A stretch of DNA of 10,441 nucleotides, from the NCBI GenBank assembly GCA_003641795.1, contig QNAP01000044.1, positions 1 through 10,441 on the forward strand, given 5' to 3'. The notes under the pieces are model-generated. The model ran no database searches. It saw nothing but the letters and a program-made list of their open reading frames with translations, and was not told where the DNA came from. Source of the stretch: Thermotogae bacterium. GTDB taxonomy: Bacteria > Thermotogota > Thermotogae > UBA12178. How positions within the stretch are numbered: position 1 is the stretch's first letter; the number at the start of each line of letters is the position of its first letter. This document shows positions 1 through 6,752 of this stretch, piece after piece. A program made the translations under genes and the position numbers.

Positions 1-324
1 AGCATGTTGTGCTTCGCTTTCTTCCTCGCTCACACTCACAAACGGGCACTCCCATGAAGATTCAACATCCTGTTTCAGCTTCATGCTCGCTACATCCGTG
101 TAGCTCGGTGCCCGTTTGTATGATTGCTCGCTTCGGCGCTCCGCAAGACAAGCTTTCTGCAAGGTGAAAACCTCTGTCTCTTCGCTTAGATCGTTTTGGG
201 ATGCAAACGGGGGAGAAAGCGAATGCTCGCTGTGTGATCGTAAGGGATTTATCACCGTTATGCGGTTAGGTGAGTTCGAACCGTTATCTTGTTCGCTCCC
301 AGGTAGCAAATATCTGCGTGTCAT
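1..324 (-). CDS. Possible N-terminal part of an unknown protein, runs off the left edge
   Basis: I do not recognise this protein. An uninterrupted minus-strand frame begins at ATG 324-322 and stays open for 108 codons to the window edge; an in-frame TAA lies just upstream near 350-348. An AAAGG stretch (336-332) sits 7 nt before the ATG, a fair ribosome binding site. It follows the oppF stop by 56 nt on the same strand, so it could be the next gene of the operon. The predicted sequence is rich in serine and low-complexity at its start (MTRRYLLPGSEQ..), then mixed and charged, ending in ..SVSEEESEAQHA at the edge. No domain, signal peptide or membrane segment is visible. Arginine is mostly CGN here, unlike the AGA/AGG-leaning genes nearby, and the DNA carries inverted repeats, so it may be a transferred gene or not coding at all. 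It is far more plausible than the plus-strand frame at 116-427. Confidence 0.4.
   Translation of the reverse strand, partial: MTRRYLLPGSEQDNGSNSPNRITVINPLRSHSEHSLSPPFASQNDLSEETEVFTLQKACLAERRSEQSYKRAPSYTDVASMKLKQDVESSWECPFVSVSEEESEAQHA
38..119. repeat. Nested inverted repeats able to form a three-way junction
   Basis: A perfect 12-bp inverted repeat (38-49 with 108-119, acaaacgggcac) encloses two further perfect stems: 53-59 with 79-85 (7 bp, catgaag) and 89-94 with 99-104 (6 bp, loop tccg). The joining strands are exactly 3 nt each. The strand of any transcript is uncertain. Overlap with an open frame weakens the RNA reading. No match to a riboswitch family that I know. Confidence 0.45.
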
Positions 325-380
325 GTACCAGCCTTTAAGAGTGGAAGAAGGTTATTCCTTATCTTTGAATGATCAAGTGA

Positions 381-1358
381 TCAGCGGTACAGATAGCACG
401 CCACTTCATGAGAAGAATCTAACGTGAAGGTGGGCGGATACTCTCGCTCACAGATGGGCATACGGAACTTGCAGCGTGGATGGAAGAAACAACCACTCGG
501 CCTGTTTATTGGGCTTGGCACCTGTCCTCCGATGAGGTCCTTTCTGTCTCTCTTCTTCCTGGGATCGGGAACGGGGGCTGCTGCGAGTAAAGCTTTCGTG
601 TAGGGATGGAGGGGATGATCGAAAAGCTCGTCTCTGGGGGCTTTTTCGACAATTTTTCCAAGGTACATAACCGCGACTTCATCGCTCATGTAACGAACGA
701 GGGGCAAATCATGGGAGATGAATATGTATCCCGCATTCAACTCCTCTTGAAGCCTCTGTAGCAGGTTGATTATCTGTGCTTGAACGCTCACGTCTAAAGC
801 GGAGGTGGGTTCGTCGAGAACGATGAGATGAGGCTTCACTGAAATAGCTCTGGCTATTGCCAATCTTTGCCGTTGACCGCCACTGAATTGATGGGGATAC
901 CGGTCGATATGATGGGGCTTGAGTCCCACTGCTTTGAGCAGTTCAGCGATAACTTTGTTCGCTTCTTCACGTGTTTTCACTATGCCGTGGAAAAGAAGGG
1001 GTTCTGAAAGCATTTGGCCTACCGTCATCCGTGGGTTGAGACTGCTCATGGGATCCTGGAAGACTATCTGAAGCTTCGTCCTGTAAGGCTTGAGTTCGGA
1101 AGGTTTCAAAGAGGCTAGGTTATCGTTTTCAAGGAAAATCCTCCCCGATGTAGGATTTAAAAGACGTATGATGGTCTTGCCAACAGTGGTCTTCCCACAA
1201 CCCGATTCGCCAACAAGGCCAAAGGTTTTCCCTCTTTCAACCTCGAAGGAGATATCATCCACGGCTTTGATGTACGCTACGATCTTTTGAATGAAGAATC
1301 CCTGGCGAACAGGGAAGTACTTTTTGAGGTTTTCAACTCTCAACAATTTCAACTGCAT
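381..1358 (-). CDS. oppF: Oligopeptide/dipeptide-type ABC transporter ATP-binding protein, OppF/DppF-like
   Basis: Cytoplasmic ATPase that, with its OppD partner, drives import by an Opp/Dpp-family transporter; in Thermotogota such systems carry peptides or oligosaccharides, so the substrate is not known. The 325 residues show Walker A GESGCGKTT (50-58), Q-loop Q101, signature FSGGQRQR (158-165), Walker B LIVLDEP (178-184) and switch H216. The C-terminal Opp/Dpp extension ends with HPYTKALL and cysteines C290, C296, C303 and C321 (C-x5-C-x6-C), a pattern linked to an Fe-S cluster in related proteins. The GAGGT site at 1365-1361 is only 2 nt from the ATG at 1358 but 8 nt from a TTG at codon 3, so TTG 1352 (starting MKLLRVENLKKYF) may be the true start. 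It lies 5 nt after the oppD stop. Length is normal for the family and the substrate is inferred only from class. Confidence 0.92.
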   Translation of the reverse strand: MQLKLLRVENLKKYFPVRQGFFIQKIVAYIKAVDDISFEVERGKTFGLVGESGCGKTTVGKTIIRLLNPTSGRIFLENDNLASLKPSELKPYRTKLQIVFQDPMSSLNPRMTVGQMLSEPLLFHGIVKTREEANKVIAELLKAVGLKPHHIDRYPHQFSGGQRQRLAIARAISVKPHLIVLDEPTSALDVSVQAQIINLLQRLQEELNAGYIFISHDLPLVRYMSDEVAVMYLGKIVEKAPRDELFDHPLHPYTKALLAAAPVPDPRKKRDRKDLIGGQVPSPINRPSGCFFHPRCKFRMPICEREYPPTFTLDSSHEVACYLYR

Positions 1359-1363
1359 CTACC

Positions 1364-2344
1364 TCACTTTGGGAAGCACCGTACCCAATGTCCAGGCTCC
1401 ACTTCGATGAGCCGTGGCATCTCTTTTTCACACTTTTCAGAGGCTCGGTTACACCGAGGCAAAAACGGACACACTTCAGGAGGATTCAGCATCGTGGGTG
1501 GTTGCCCAGGGATGGGATTGAGTTCTCTGGATTCATCAAGTCTCGGAATGCTGTTCAGTAGAGCAATAGTGTAAGGGTGAAGCGGGTCTTCGAATATGGT
1601 CTGTGTATCGGCCATTTCCACTTGCATTCCTCCATACATCACCATGATAGAGCTACTGATTTCCGCTATCACTGCGAGGTCATGAGTTATGAAGATAACG
1701 GAACCATCGTACTGGGCAATCAGATCCTTTATGAGTTCCAAGATCTGTGCCTGTACGGTTACGTCGAGAGCCGTCGTTGGTTCGTCTGCGATGAGAACCT
1801 CGGGATCGCACGACATGGCTATGGCGATCACCACTCGTTGGAGCTGTCCACCGCTGAGTTCGAAGGGATAAGATCCCATCCGTTCCCTCGGTTTCGGTAT
1901 CCCCACCTTTTCGAGCATCTGCACGGCGCGTTCAAAGGCTTCCTCTTCATTGATATTTTTGTGCCAAACCAAGGTTTCGATGATCTGATCACCTATGGTG
2001 TACATAGGATCGAGAGAGGTCATGGGATCTTGAAAGATCATTCCTATGTGGCGTCCACGTATCCTCGTGAAATCTTCTTGGGGCAATTTTGCCAAGTCCA
2101 CGTATTCTCTTTCGCCGTTACTCGAAAACTCGTCGGTATGGAAGAGTATCTTCCCCCCGGCAATATAGCCCGGGGGGAAGATCAGACCCATTATTGACTT
2201 TACGGTGACGGACTTGCCACTGCCAGTTTCTCCAACTATGCCAAGAACATCACCCTTGTGCAGATCAAAACTCACACCATTAACCGCTTTAACAATACCT
2301 TCTGCTTGTTTGAAGTATGTTCGTAGATTTTCAACTTTGAGCAC
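1364..2344 (-). CDS. oppD: Oligopeptide/dipeptide-type ABC transporter ATP-binding protein, OppD/DppD-like
   Basis: Partner ATPase of the OppF-like protein that follows it. The 326 residues show Walker A GETGSGKS (38-45), Q-loop Q105, signature LSGGQLQR (163-170), Walker B VLIADEP (183-189) and switch H221. The C-terminal Opp/Dpp domain carries C292, C298, C305 and C323, the cysteine set that holds a [4Fe-4S] cluster in characterised OppD proteins. The signature continues with L168 where arginine is usual (GGQRQR or GGMRQR), a mild deviation. The start is taken as GTG 2344 because VENLRTYF normally begins at about residue 4, but the only good ribosome binding site (GAGGTG, 2366-2361) is 16 nt away; see the separate entry. 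The binding-protein gene ends 36 nt upstream. No OppB/OppC permease gene is in the window, so the transporter must use permeases encoded elsewhere. Confidence 0.92.
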   Translation of the reverse strand: MLKVENLRTYFKQAEGIVKAVNGVSFDLHKGDVLGIVGETGSGKSVTVKSIMGLIFPPGYIAGGKILFHTDEFSSNGEREYVDLAKLPQEDFTRIRGRHIGMIFQDPMTSLDPMYTIGDQIIETLVWHKNINEEEAFERAVQMLEKVGIPKPRERMGSYPFELSGGQLQRVVIAIAMSCDPEVLIADEPTTALDVTVQAQILELIKDLIAQYDGSVIFITHDLAVIAEISSSIMVMYGGMQVEMADTQTIFEDPLHPYTIALLNSIPRLDESRELNPIPGQPPTMLNPPEVCPFLPRCNRASEKCEKEMPRLIEVEPGHWVRCFPK

Positions 2345-2350
2345 GGGGTC

Positions 2351-2366
2351 TATCGTTTATCACCTC
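2351..2366 (-). promoter_or_regulatory. Distant ribosome binding site of oppD, with an AUA at normal spacing
   Basis: GAGGTG (2366-2361) is followed after 7 nt by an in-frame ATA (2353-2351) and only after 16 nt by the GTG start (2344). An in-frame TAA (2359-2357) excludes longer forms. Either the spacing is unusually long, AUA is used, or a base in the CCCC run (2345-2348) is miscounted. Confidence 0.5.
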
Positions 2367-2380
2367 ACAGGTTAAAGTCC

Positions 2381-3652
2381 TCAGCTTCCAAATTCTTCCT
2401 TCAAGAGTTTCTCGATCTCAGCAGCGGCCCAATCGAGGGCTTCCTTGATATCCTTCTTGTTGTACATGGCATCGCTTACCGCGTTGCCAACGACCGTCCT
2501 AATTTCGTACCAAACACCCAACTGAGGATCGAAGACACCATAAGGAGCTTGGCTCACCGGGACGGCGTTCTTCTCTTCTTGTTGAACGTATGCTTTCCAG
2601 GCTTCCGTCTCAGTCGCGGAAGCTCTGACAGGCAGATACCCTGTTTTGATAGCCCAGTATACCGTTACTTGTGGGTCCATCAGGTACTTCATGAACTGCC
2701 AGGCCGCGCGCTTTTGCTCTTCCGTGGCGGTGTTGAACATTATGATATCAGTTCCTGCAAAGAGGGGAGCAAAAGTCTTCCACTTCGGTAAGGTTACCCA
2801 AGTCCATTCGTGTTTGCCCCGCGAAGCACTGTCGACATAGGGCTTACCTGCACTTGAACCAATATACATGGCGATCTTACCGTCTCCAAAGGGGCCGCTC
2901 AAATAACCGCCTTGCATATAAGCAACTTTGTACTTGTATACCAGATCGTGCATGAATTGGAGTGCTTCCACCGCTTCCGGACTGTTCACCGTCACTTCGT
3001 AGGTGCCATCCGCTTTCTGAGTGAGGATGTTGCCGCCGTTTTGTAGCAAGAAGATCTCAAATGTGTCGACGATAGGTCTGATACCGATACCGTATTGATC
3101 GATTTGACCGTCACCGTCGAAATCCTGCGTGAGGGCGAGAGCTGTCACTAACAGTTCGGTCATGTCTTTCGGAGGTTCCAAGCCTTCCAAATCAAAGGCG
3201 TCGGTGTTGATGAAAAGGACGTACGTACTCTTGTTGAAGGGTATTGCGTAGACGGTATCGCCCCAAGTACAATTGTCTCGGAATGGCTTGAAGATATCCT
3301 CCCACTCAGCCTTGGTCAAACCTATCTCTGGATCGTTGATGAGCTCGTTAAGAGGTTGGACGAACCCCCCTTGAATCAGCTTGGCAGTCCAGTTAGAGTA
3401 CGCTTGCGAAATTACCGGAAGCGTTCCACTTTGTGCACTGGCGAGCAGTTTTTGAGAGAGGGCTCCGTAGTTACCAACGTAGACAGCCTTTACATGGACG
3501 TTCGGATGAGCGTTGTTGAACGCTTCCACTATCTCTTTCAATGCTTCCCCATGTCCACCACCCATGGCGTGCCAGAATTCAATCTCGACGACCCCGAAGG
3601 TTAAGGTCATCGAAAGCAGAACTGCGATCAACGTAACAACCCATTTCCTCAT
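2381..3652 (-). CDS. ABC transporter extracellular solute-binding protein, family 1 (UgpB-like, sugar or polyol)
   Basis: Periplasmic binding protein that captures a sugar, polyol or glycerol phosphate for an ABC importer. The 423 residues begin with a signal peptide (MRKWVV, hydrophobic core about 5-19) with likely cleavage after G20; there is no lipobox cysteine, so it should be a soluble secreted protein. The mature start IEFWHAMGG and the stretch VYVGNYGALSQKLLASAQSG are typical of UgpB-like family-1 proteins. DFDGDGQIDQYG (178-189) resembles the Ca-binding loop common in this class. The start at 3652 is chosen over an in-frame start 12 codons upstream because AAGGAGGTG lies 7 nt before it and the ATG overlaps the coaE stop as ATGA. 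Family-1 proteins normally work with MalK-type ATPases, yet the next genes encode Opp-type ATPases, and no permease is nearby. The substrate cannot be read from sequence. Confidence 0.9.
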   Translation of the reverse strand: MRKWVVTLIAVLLSMTLTFGVVEIEFWHAMGGGHGEALKEIVEAFNNAHPNVHVKAVYVGNYGALSQKLLASAQSGTLPVISQAYSNWTAKLIQGGFVQPLNELINDPEIGLTKAEWEDIFKPFRDNCTWGDTVYAIPFNKSTYVLFINTDAFDLEGLEPPKDMTELLVTALALTQDFDGDGQIDQYGIGIRPIVDTFEIFLLQNGGNILTQKADGTYEVTVNSPEAVEALQFMHDLVYKYKVAYMQGGYLSGPFGDGKIAMYIGSSAGKPYVDSASRGKHEWTWVTLPKWKTFAPLFAGTDIIMFNTATEEQKRAAWQFMKYLMDPQVTVYWAIKTGYLPVRASATETEAWKAYVQQEEKNAVPVSQAPYGVFDPQLGVWYEIRTVVGNAVSDAMYNKKDIKEALDWAAAEIEKLLKEEFGS

Positions 3653-4233
3653 CGTTCCACACCTCCTTGATGTGTATAGAAATTCCACAAACGATCGGCT
3701 TCACGTTCAAGATCTTCAACCGTTCCCGTGTTTTCAACCACCTTATCGCAACGAGTGTAAATCTCTCCCTTTTGCGCGTTCAAGATAGCATGCGCGATGG
3801 ATTCTCTTTTGCCTTTCGCCTTCAGTCGTTCGATGCACAACACTTCTGGAGCTTTGACACAGATGATCACATCACAAAACTCGTCGAGACCTATCTTGAA
3901 AAGCAGTGCGGCGTCGATCACCACTATCTTTGACTTCGATTCTTGTAGCTTGTCCCTTGTGATCTCCCGAATCAGCGGATGGGTCATGGCATTCAACGTT
4001 TCTAACTTCGAAAGGTCGTTGAAAACCAGCTCTGCGAGCCTGATCCTGTTAATCGATCCGTCCTCGTTAATTATATCATGTCCGAAAGCACATTGGAGAT
4101 CGCTTTTGAGGAGTTCCAATACTTGGTGTCCAATCCTATCCACGTTGATCAATTCGGCCCCCCGAGAGGCAAGATGCTTTGCCAGCTCGCTTTTTCCGCT
4201 TCCAGCATAGCCCGTAACACCCAACACTTTCAT
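3649..4233 (-). CDS. coaE: Dephospho-CoA kinase
   Basis: Catalyses the last step of coenzyme A synthesis in the cytoplasm, phosphorylating the 3'-hydroxyl of dephospho-CoA with ATP. The 194 residues (normal length is about 200) begin with MKVLGVTGYAGSGKS, a P-loop at 8-15. They also hold VDRIGH (31-36, equivalent of the family DADxxxH motif), THPLIR (84-89, conserved HP pair), DAALLF (107-112) and VENTGTVEDLE (166-176), all in the family order. The start ATG 4233 overlaps the stop of the preceding small gene as ATGA, and its own stop overlaps the start of the binding-protein gene the same way, so expression of all three is probably coupled. Nothing appears truncated. The combination with a sugar-binding protein is unusual and probably reflects operon packing rather than shared function. 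Confidence 0.95.
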   Translation of the reverse strand: MKVLGVTGYAGSGKSELAKHLASRGAELINVDRIGHQVLELLKSDLQCAFGHDIINEDGSINRIRLAELVFNDLSKLETLNAMTHPLIREITRDKLQESKSKIVVIDAALLFKIGLDEFCDVIICVKAPEVLCIERLKAKGKRESIAHAILNAQKGEIYTRCDKVVENTGTVEDLEREADRLWNFYTHQGGVER

Positions 4234-4481
4234 ACCAAACGCCTGCCTCGAGCCAACATTTCACTCAAGGTTGGATTTAGATCGTTCAGTTTCATGTACT
4301 CCGCGGGATTTAGAACGACCACGTTCACATCGGTTTCGGGGTCGATCACCCCGCTTTTCAGTCTGGAAATCACTTCCGCATCTTTTGGAGTGACCACAAC
4401 GTAGGTAGGAATCTCCTCTTCCACAAGATAGACCGCTTCAACCTCCACATCTTCGATGAGTTTTTCAATGTCAGGGCTCAT
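4230..4481 (-). CDS. Unknown 83-residue protein between pgi and coaE
   Basis: No confident family. It is acidic in its first half (SPDIEKLIEDVEVEAVYLVEEE) and ends with NPAEYMKLNDLNPTLSEMLARGRRLV, which faintly resembles the last strand and helices of small nucleotidyltransferase-fold proteins. The catalytic GS..DxD signature of that fold is absent, so this is at most a degenerate relative. There is no signal peptide or membrane segment and it should be cytoplasmic. The ATG at 4481 is preferred over a TTG five codons earlier because GGGAGG sits 7 nt before it and the ATG overlaps the pgi stop (ATGA). Its stop overlaps the coaE start in the same way. Conserved coding is supported by these two couplings and a typical codon pattern, but its function is unknown. 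Confidence 0.8.
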   Translation of the reverse strand: MSPDIEKLIEDVEVEAVYLVEEEIPTYVVVTPKDAEVISRLKSGVIDPETDVNVVVLNPAEYMKLNDLNPTLSEMLARGRRLV

Positions 4482-5839
4482 AGCGTGTCCTCCCAAAGTC
4501 CGTACTTTTCCAGTTTGGACTTTATCCTTTTTCTTTCTTCCTCCATCCTGTCTTTTCCCATGAGTGCTTTTGTCACTTGTTTTCCTCGCTCGACACCGGG
4601 TTGATCGTACGCGTTGATATTCAGTAGCTCACCGGTGAGAGCGGTTGCCAGTTCATAAAGCACGAAGAACATACCGAGGTGTCGTTCATCAAGTTCATCG
4701 AAATCCAACAGCAGGACCGGTCTATGGTTTTCCACAAGAGAGACCAGGGTTCCTAAGAGCTCTGTGTTGAGCAGAGTGGAAAGTTTATGGCTTTTCAAAT
4801 AATCGATAGATTCGATTTCTTCGTGTACGTGCGGAATGCGTATCTCCCTTGAAAAACGCTTTAAGCGAAGGAAGGTAACGACCTTATCGTCAGGTCCTTC
4901 GTTGTAGAGTTGTAACTGGGAGTGCTGGTCTAAAACCCCCAGGGCTTTCACAGGCGTTTGCCCAACGCGGACTTCTTCACCATCTCGGGCGTGCCGTTTT
5001 CCAAGACTCTCCGCCCAAAGCTGGCGGTACCAGTCAACAAGGCTCAGCAATCTCGAAGAGTAAGCCATCATCACGGAGATGTTTCTGCCTTCGAGGTAGT
5101 GTAGATAATGGCTGAGAGCGATTTGGATAGCGGGATTCTTTTTCCAATCGTGGAAACTGCAGGTCTCGAGCATGGAAAGACCACCTTCATGAAAAGCCTC
5201 AGGGTTCAAGCCGAGAGCCAAAGCCGTCAACATGCCCACAGCTGTCAAGACACTGAACCTTCCACCCACATCTGGTGGAATTTCCAGTGCTCTTATTCCT
5301 TCGCTATGCGCGATGCTTCTCAGTAAGCCCATCTCAGGATCAGTGGTGAAGATGAGGTGTTCGCGAGGATCGAGCCCGTAGGTTTCGAGCATTCCGCGCA
5401 CTACCAAATAATTTGCGATAGTTTCCGTAGTACCGCCCGATTTGGATATGACGTTGAAAAGCGTAGATTTGAAATCGATCTCGTCGAGTACAGCCGCGAT
5501 GCCTTCAGGATCCACGTTGTCGAGAACGTAGAGTTTCAACCAACCTTCCCTCATATTTCGATTCAGACGATTCCAATTGAACGGTCTCAAGGACTCTCTT
5601 ATGGCGATGTTCCCCAGACCTGAACCGCCGATCCCGACAACGACCATGGTGTCGAAACATCTTAGCCACTCTTCGTGACTTCTCACACTTTCCAAGAGCT
5701 TTCTATCTCCCAGTATTCTGATGAATCCCGGTTTTTCCTCCAAGATGTGAATTAACGCGCCCACTGCGGTGTTGGCATGCTCTTCTACGTATTCTTCTTT
5801 GAAAAACTCGAAAGCGTTCGTGGTGTTCAATCTGAGCAT
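4478..5839 (-). CDS. pgi: Glucose-6-phosphate isomerase
   Basis: Interconverts glucose 6-phosphate and fructose 6-phosphate in glycolysis and gluconeogenesis in the cytoplasm. At 453 residues it is the compact bacterial/Thermotoga-type form. It carries the two SIS sugar-phosphate domains: GIGGSGLG (69-76), SKSGGTTE (132-139), the signature VGGRFSVLTAVG (191-202), WAESLGK (275-281, with E277 matching the catalytic base), DQHSQ (304-308, with H306 matching the ring-opening histidine) and the second signature DQPGVERGK (412-420, with K420 matching the active-site lysine). All expected catalytic residues are present, so it should be active. ATG 5839 is preceded by AGAGGTGG, and it starts 11 nt after the apt stop. 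Its stop is shared with the start of the 83-residue gene. Confidence 0.97.
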   Translation of the reverse strand: MLRLNTTNAFEFFKEEYVEEHANTAVGALIHILEEKPGFIRILGDRKLLESVRSHEEWLRCFDTMVVVGIGGSGLGNIAIRESLRPFNWNRLNRNMREGWLKLYVLDNVDPEGIAAVLDEIDFKSTLFNVISKSGGTTETIANYLVVRGMLETYGLDPREHLIFTTDPEMGLLRSIAHSEGIRALEIPPDVGGRFSVLTAVGMLTALALGLNPEAFHEGGLSMLETCSFHDWKKNPAIQIALSHYLHYLEGRNISVMMAYSSRLLSLVDWYRQLWAESLGKRHARDGEEVRVGQTPVKALGVLDQHSQLQLYNEGPDDKVVTFLRLKRFSREIRIPHVHEEIESIDYLKSHKLSTLLNTELLGTLVSLVENHRPVLLLDFDELDERHLGMFFVLYELATALTGELLNINAYDQPGVERGKQVTKALMGKDRMEEERKRIKSKLEKYGLWEDTL

Positions 5840-5850
5840 TCTTCCACCTC

Positions 5851-6369
5851 TCAGTAGACCAAAACGGATTCCACCCTGTAATTCTTTAACCTATTTCTTG
5901 GGTTGAGATAGCTGAGCTCTATCAATGCAAGGATGCCAACCACTCTGCCTCCCTGCTTTTCCATCAGTCGGGCTATGGCGTTCACTGTACCTCCAGTGGC
6001 GAGAACGTCGTCCACTATCAACACGGAATCGCCGCGCTCTATGGCGTCCTTGTGTACGTGAAGCTCCGCATCCCCATATTCCAAAGTGCACCTGATGTAT
6101 ACCGTTTCGTACGGAAGCTTGCCAGGCTTCCTCACGGGAACGAATCCTTTACCCAGTTCGTACGCGATTGTCGATGCGAATACGAAACCTCTCGCTTCTG
6201 GAGCCACTATGGTTTTGAAGTCCAAGTCTTTTATCCTTTCTATCATCTGTGACACTGCGTAGCGGAATGCTTGGGGATCTTTGAGTAAAGGTGTGATATC
6301 GCGATAGATTATTCCCTCGACGGGAAAGTTCGGGATATCTCTTATCCAGCGTTTTAGATCCTTCTCCAC
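5851..6369 (-). CDS. apt: Adenine phosphoribosyltransferase
   Basis: Purine salvage enzyme of the cytoplasm that joins adenine and PRPP to give AMP and pyrophosphate. The 172 residues match the usual 170-180. DIPNFPVEGIIYRDITPLL (11-29) is the characteristic N-terminal region. EARGF (58-62) and RKPGKLPYET (80-89, the flexible loop) are followed by the PRPP-binding motif VLIVDDVLATGGT (116-128), all intact. The start is GTG 6369, supported by GGGAGGAG about 9 nt upstream; an ATG at 6376 is in another frame and too close to that site. It is the first gene of the leftward operon, with an extended -10 promoter about 40 nt upstream, and pgi follows 11 nt after its stop. Confidence 0.96.
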   Translation of the reverse strand: MEKDLKRWIRDIPNFPVEGIIYRDITPLLKDPQAFRYAVSQMIERIKDLDFKTIVAPEARGFVFASTIAYELGKGFVPVRKPGKLPYETVYIRCTLEYGDAELHVHKDAIERGDSVLIVDDVLATGGTVNAIARLMEKQGGRVVGILALIELSYLNPRNRLKNYRVESVLVY

Positions 6370-6405
6370 TGCTCATCTCCTCCCACTGGACAGATTGACA
6401 AACGG

Positions 6406-6414
6406 ATTATACCA
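6406..6414 (-). promoter_or_regulatory. Extended -10 promoter element for the apt-pgi-coaE operon
   Basis: On the minus strand the sequence reads TGG-TATAAT (6414-6406), a perfect -10 hexamer with a TGn extension. Transcription would start near 6399 and give a leader of about 30 nt before apt. No good -35 box is visible at 17 nt spacing, which the TGn extension can compensate. Confidence 0.6.
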
Positions 6415-6464
6415 GAACAATGCCACTTTCTTTGTGAGAGACGCGGAAAATATGCGACCAGATG

Positions 6465-6470
6465 TATAAT
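6465..6470 (+). promoter_or_regulatory. -10 element for the DUF2007-gcvT operon
   Basis: A perfect TATAAT lies 25 nt before the TTG start chosen for the first rightward gene, placing the transcript start near 6477 and the ribosome binding site just inside the message. The -35 region (about 6442-6447, cgcgga) is poor, so an activator or weak basal expression is possible. Confidence 0.5.
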
Positions 6471-6494
6471 AAAAGCAGATCGGAGGCGATATGT

Positions 6495-6752
6495 TTGTGG
6501 AAAAGGCTTAGGTCGGGGCTTCCCTTTCATGAAGCTGAGTTGGTGAAAAACATACTGAAGTCAAGCGGTATCCCGGTGATGCTGAAATCGAAGAGCACGC
6601 CGTACACGGACACAGTCTATTTCGGTGCCGGCGGATTGCTCGATGTTTTCGTTCCGCAGGAGAGCTTTGAAGAAGCCGAAGCTCTCTTGGAATCGCTCTC
6701 TGGAGGTGAAAAAAGTGGAGAAGAATCTGAAGAAGAGTCCTCTTCACAGTGA
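6495..6752 (+). CDS. Small DUF2007-like protein (possible signal-transducing domain)
   Basis: The 85 residues begin MWKRLRSGLPFHEAELVKNILKSSGIP, which follows the DUF2007 pattern of a short strand, a helix with EAELVKNIL, a GIP turn and a C-terminal strand then helix (LLDVFVPQESFEEAEALLESL). That family is thought to act as a small adaptor or signalling domain but has no proven role. The tail (71-85) is a Glu/Ser-rich disordered segment. The start is taken as TTG 6495 because GGAGG (6482-6486) lies 8 nt before it; the frame's ATG at 6462 overlaps the -10 promoter box and cannot be in the message. Its last 38 nt overlap the gcvT start, and the gcvT ribosome binding site lies inside this gene, so the two are probably translated together. 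Confidence 0.7.
   Translation: MWKRLRSGLPFHEAELVKNILKSSGIPVMLKSKSTPYTDTVYFGAGGLLDVFVPQESFEEAEALLESLSGGEKSGEESEEESSSQ

Noticed and set aside
84..231. Recurring tgctcgct (84-91, 125-132, 224-231) as a CRISPR or repeat array
   Set aside because: Copies are only 8 nt, irregularly spaced, with no constant flanks; on the minus strand they fall in different codon contexts of the open frame.
271..285. ttcgaac at 275-281 resembles a tRNA T-loop
   Set aside because: The flanking bases do not form a 5-bp T-stem on either strand and there is no acceptor stem or anticodon arm.
370..383. Hairpin tgatc-aagt-gatca at the oppF stop as terminator
   Set aside because: The stem is only 5 bp and AT-rich with no U-run after it in the direction of oppF transcription.
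116..427. 103-codon plus-strand open frame
   Set aside because: It runs into the end of oppF on the opposite strand, has no ribosome binding site, and shows no recognisable protein pattern.
1577..2197. 206-codon plus-strand frame opposite oppD
   Set aside because: It is the antisense shadow of a conserved ATPase gene with no start signals of its own.
3653..3688. Start of the binding protein 12 codons upstream of 3652
   Set aside because: It lies within coaE, precedes the signal peptide with an unlikely stretch, and lacks the AAGGAGGTG that fits ATG 3652.
6395..6400. TTGACA on the plus strand as a -35 box
   Set aside because: No -10 hexamer lies 16-18 nt downstream; the plus-strand TATAAT is at 6465-6470.
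6462..6494. ATG 6462 as start of the DUF2007-like gene
   Set aside because: It overlaps the -10 box and precedes the likely transcript start; TTG 6495 follows GGAGG at proper spacing.
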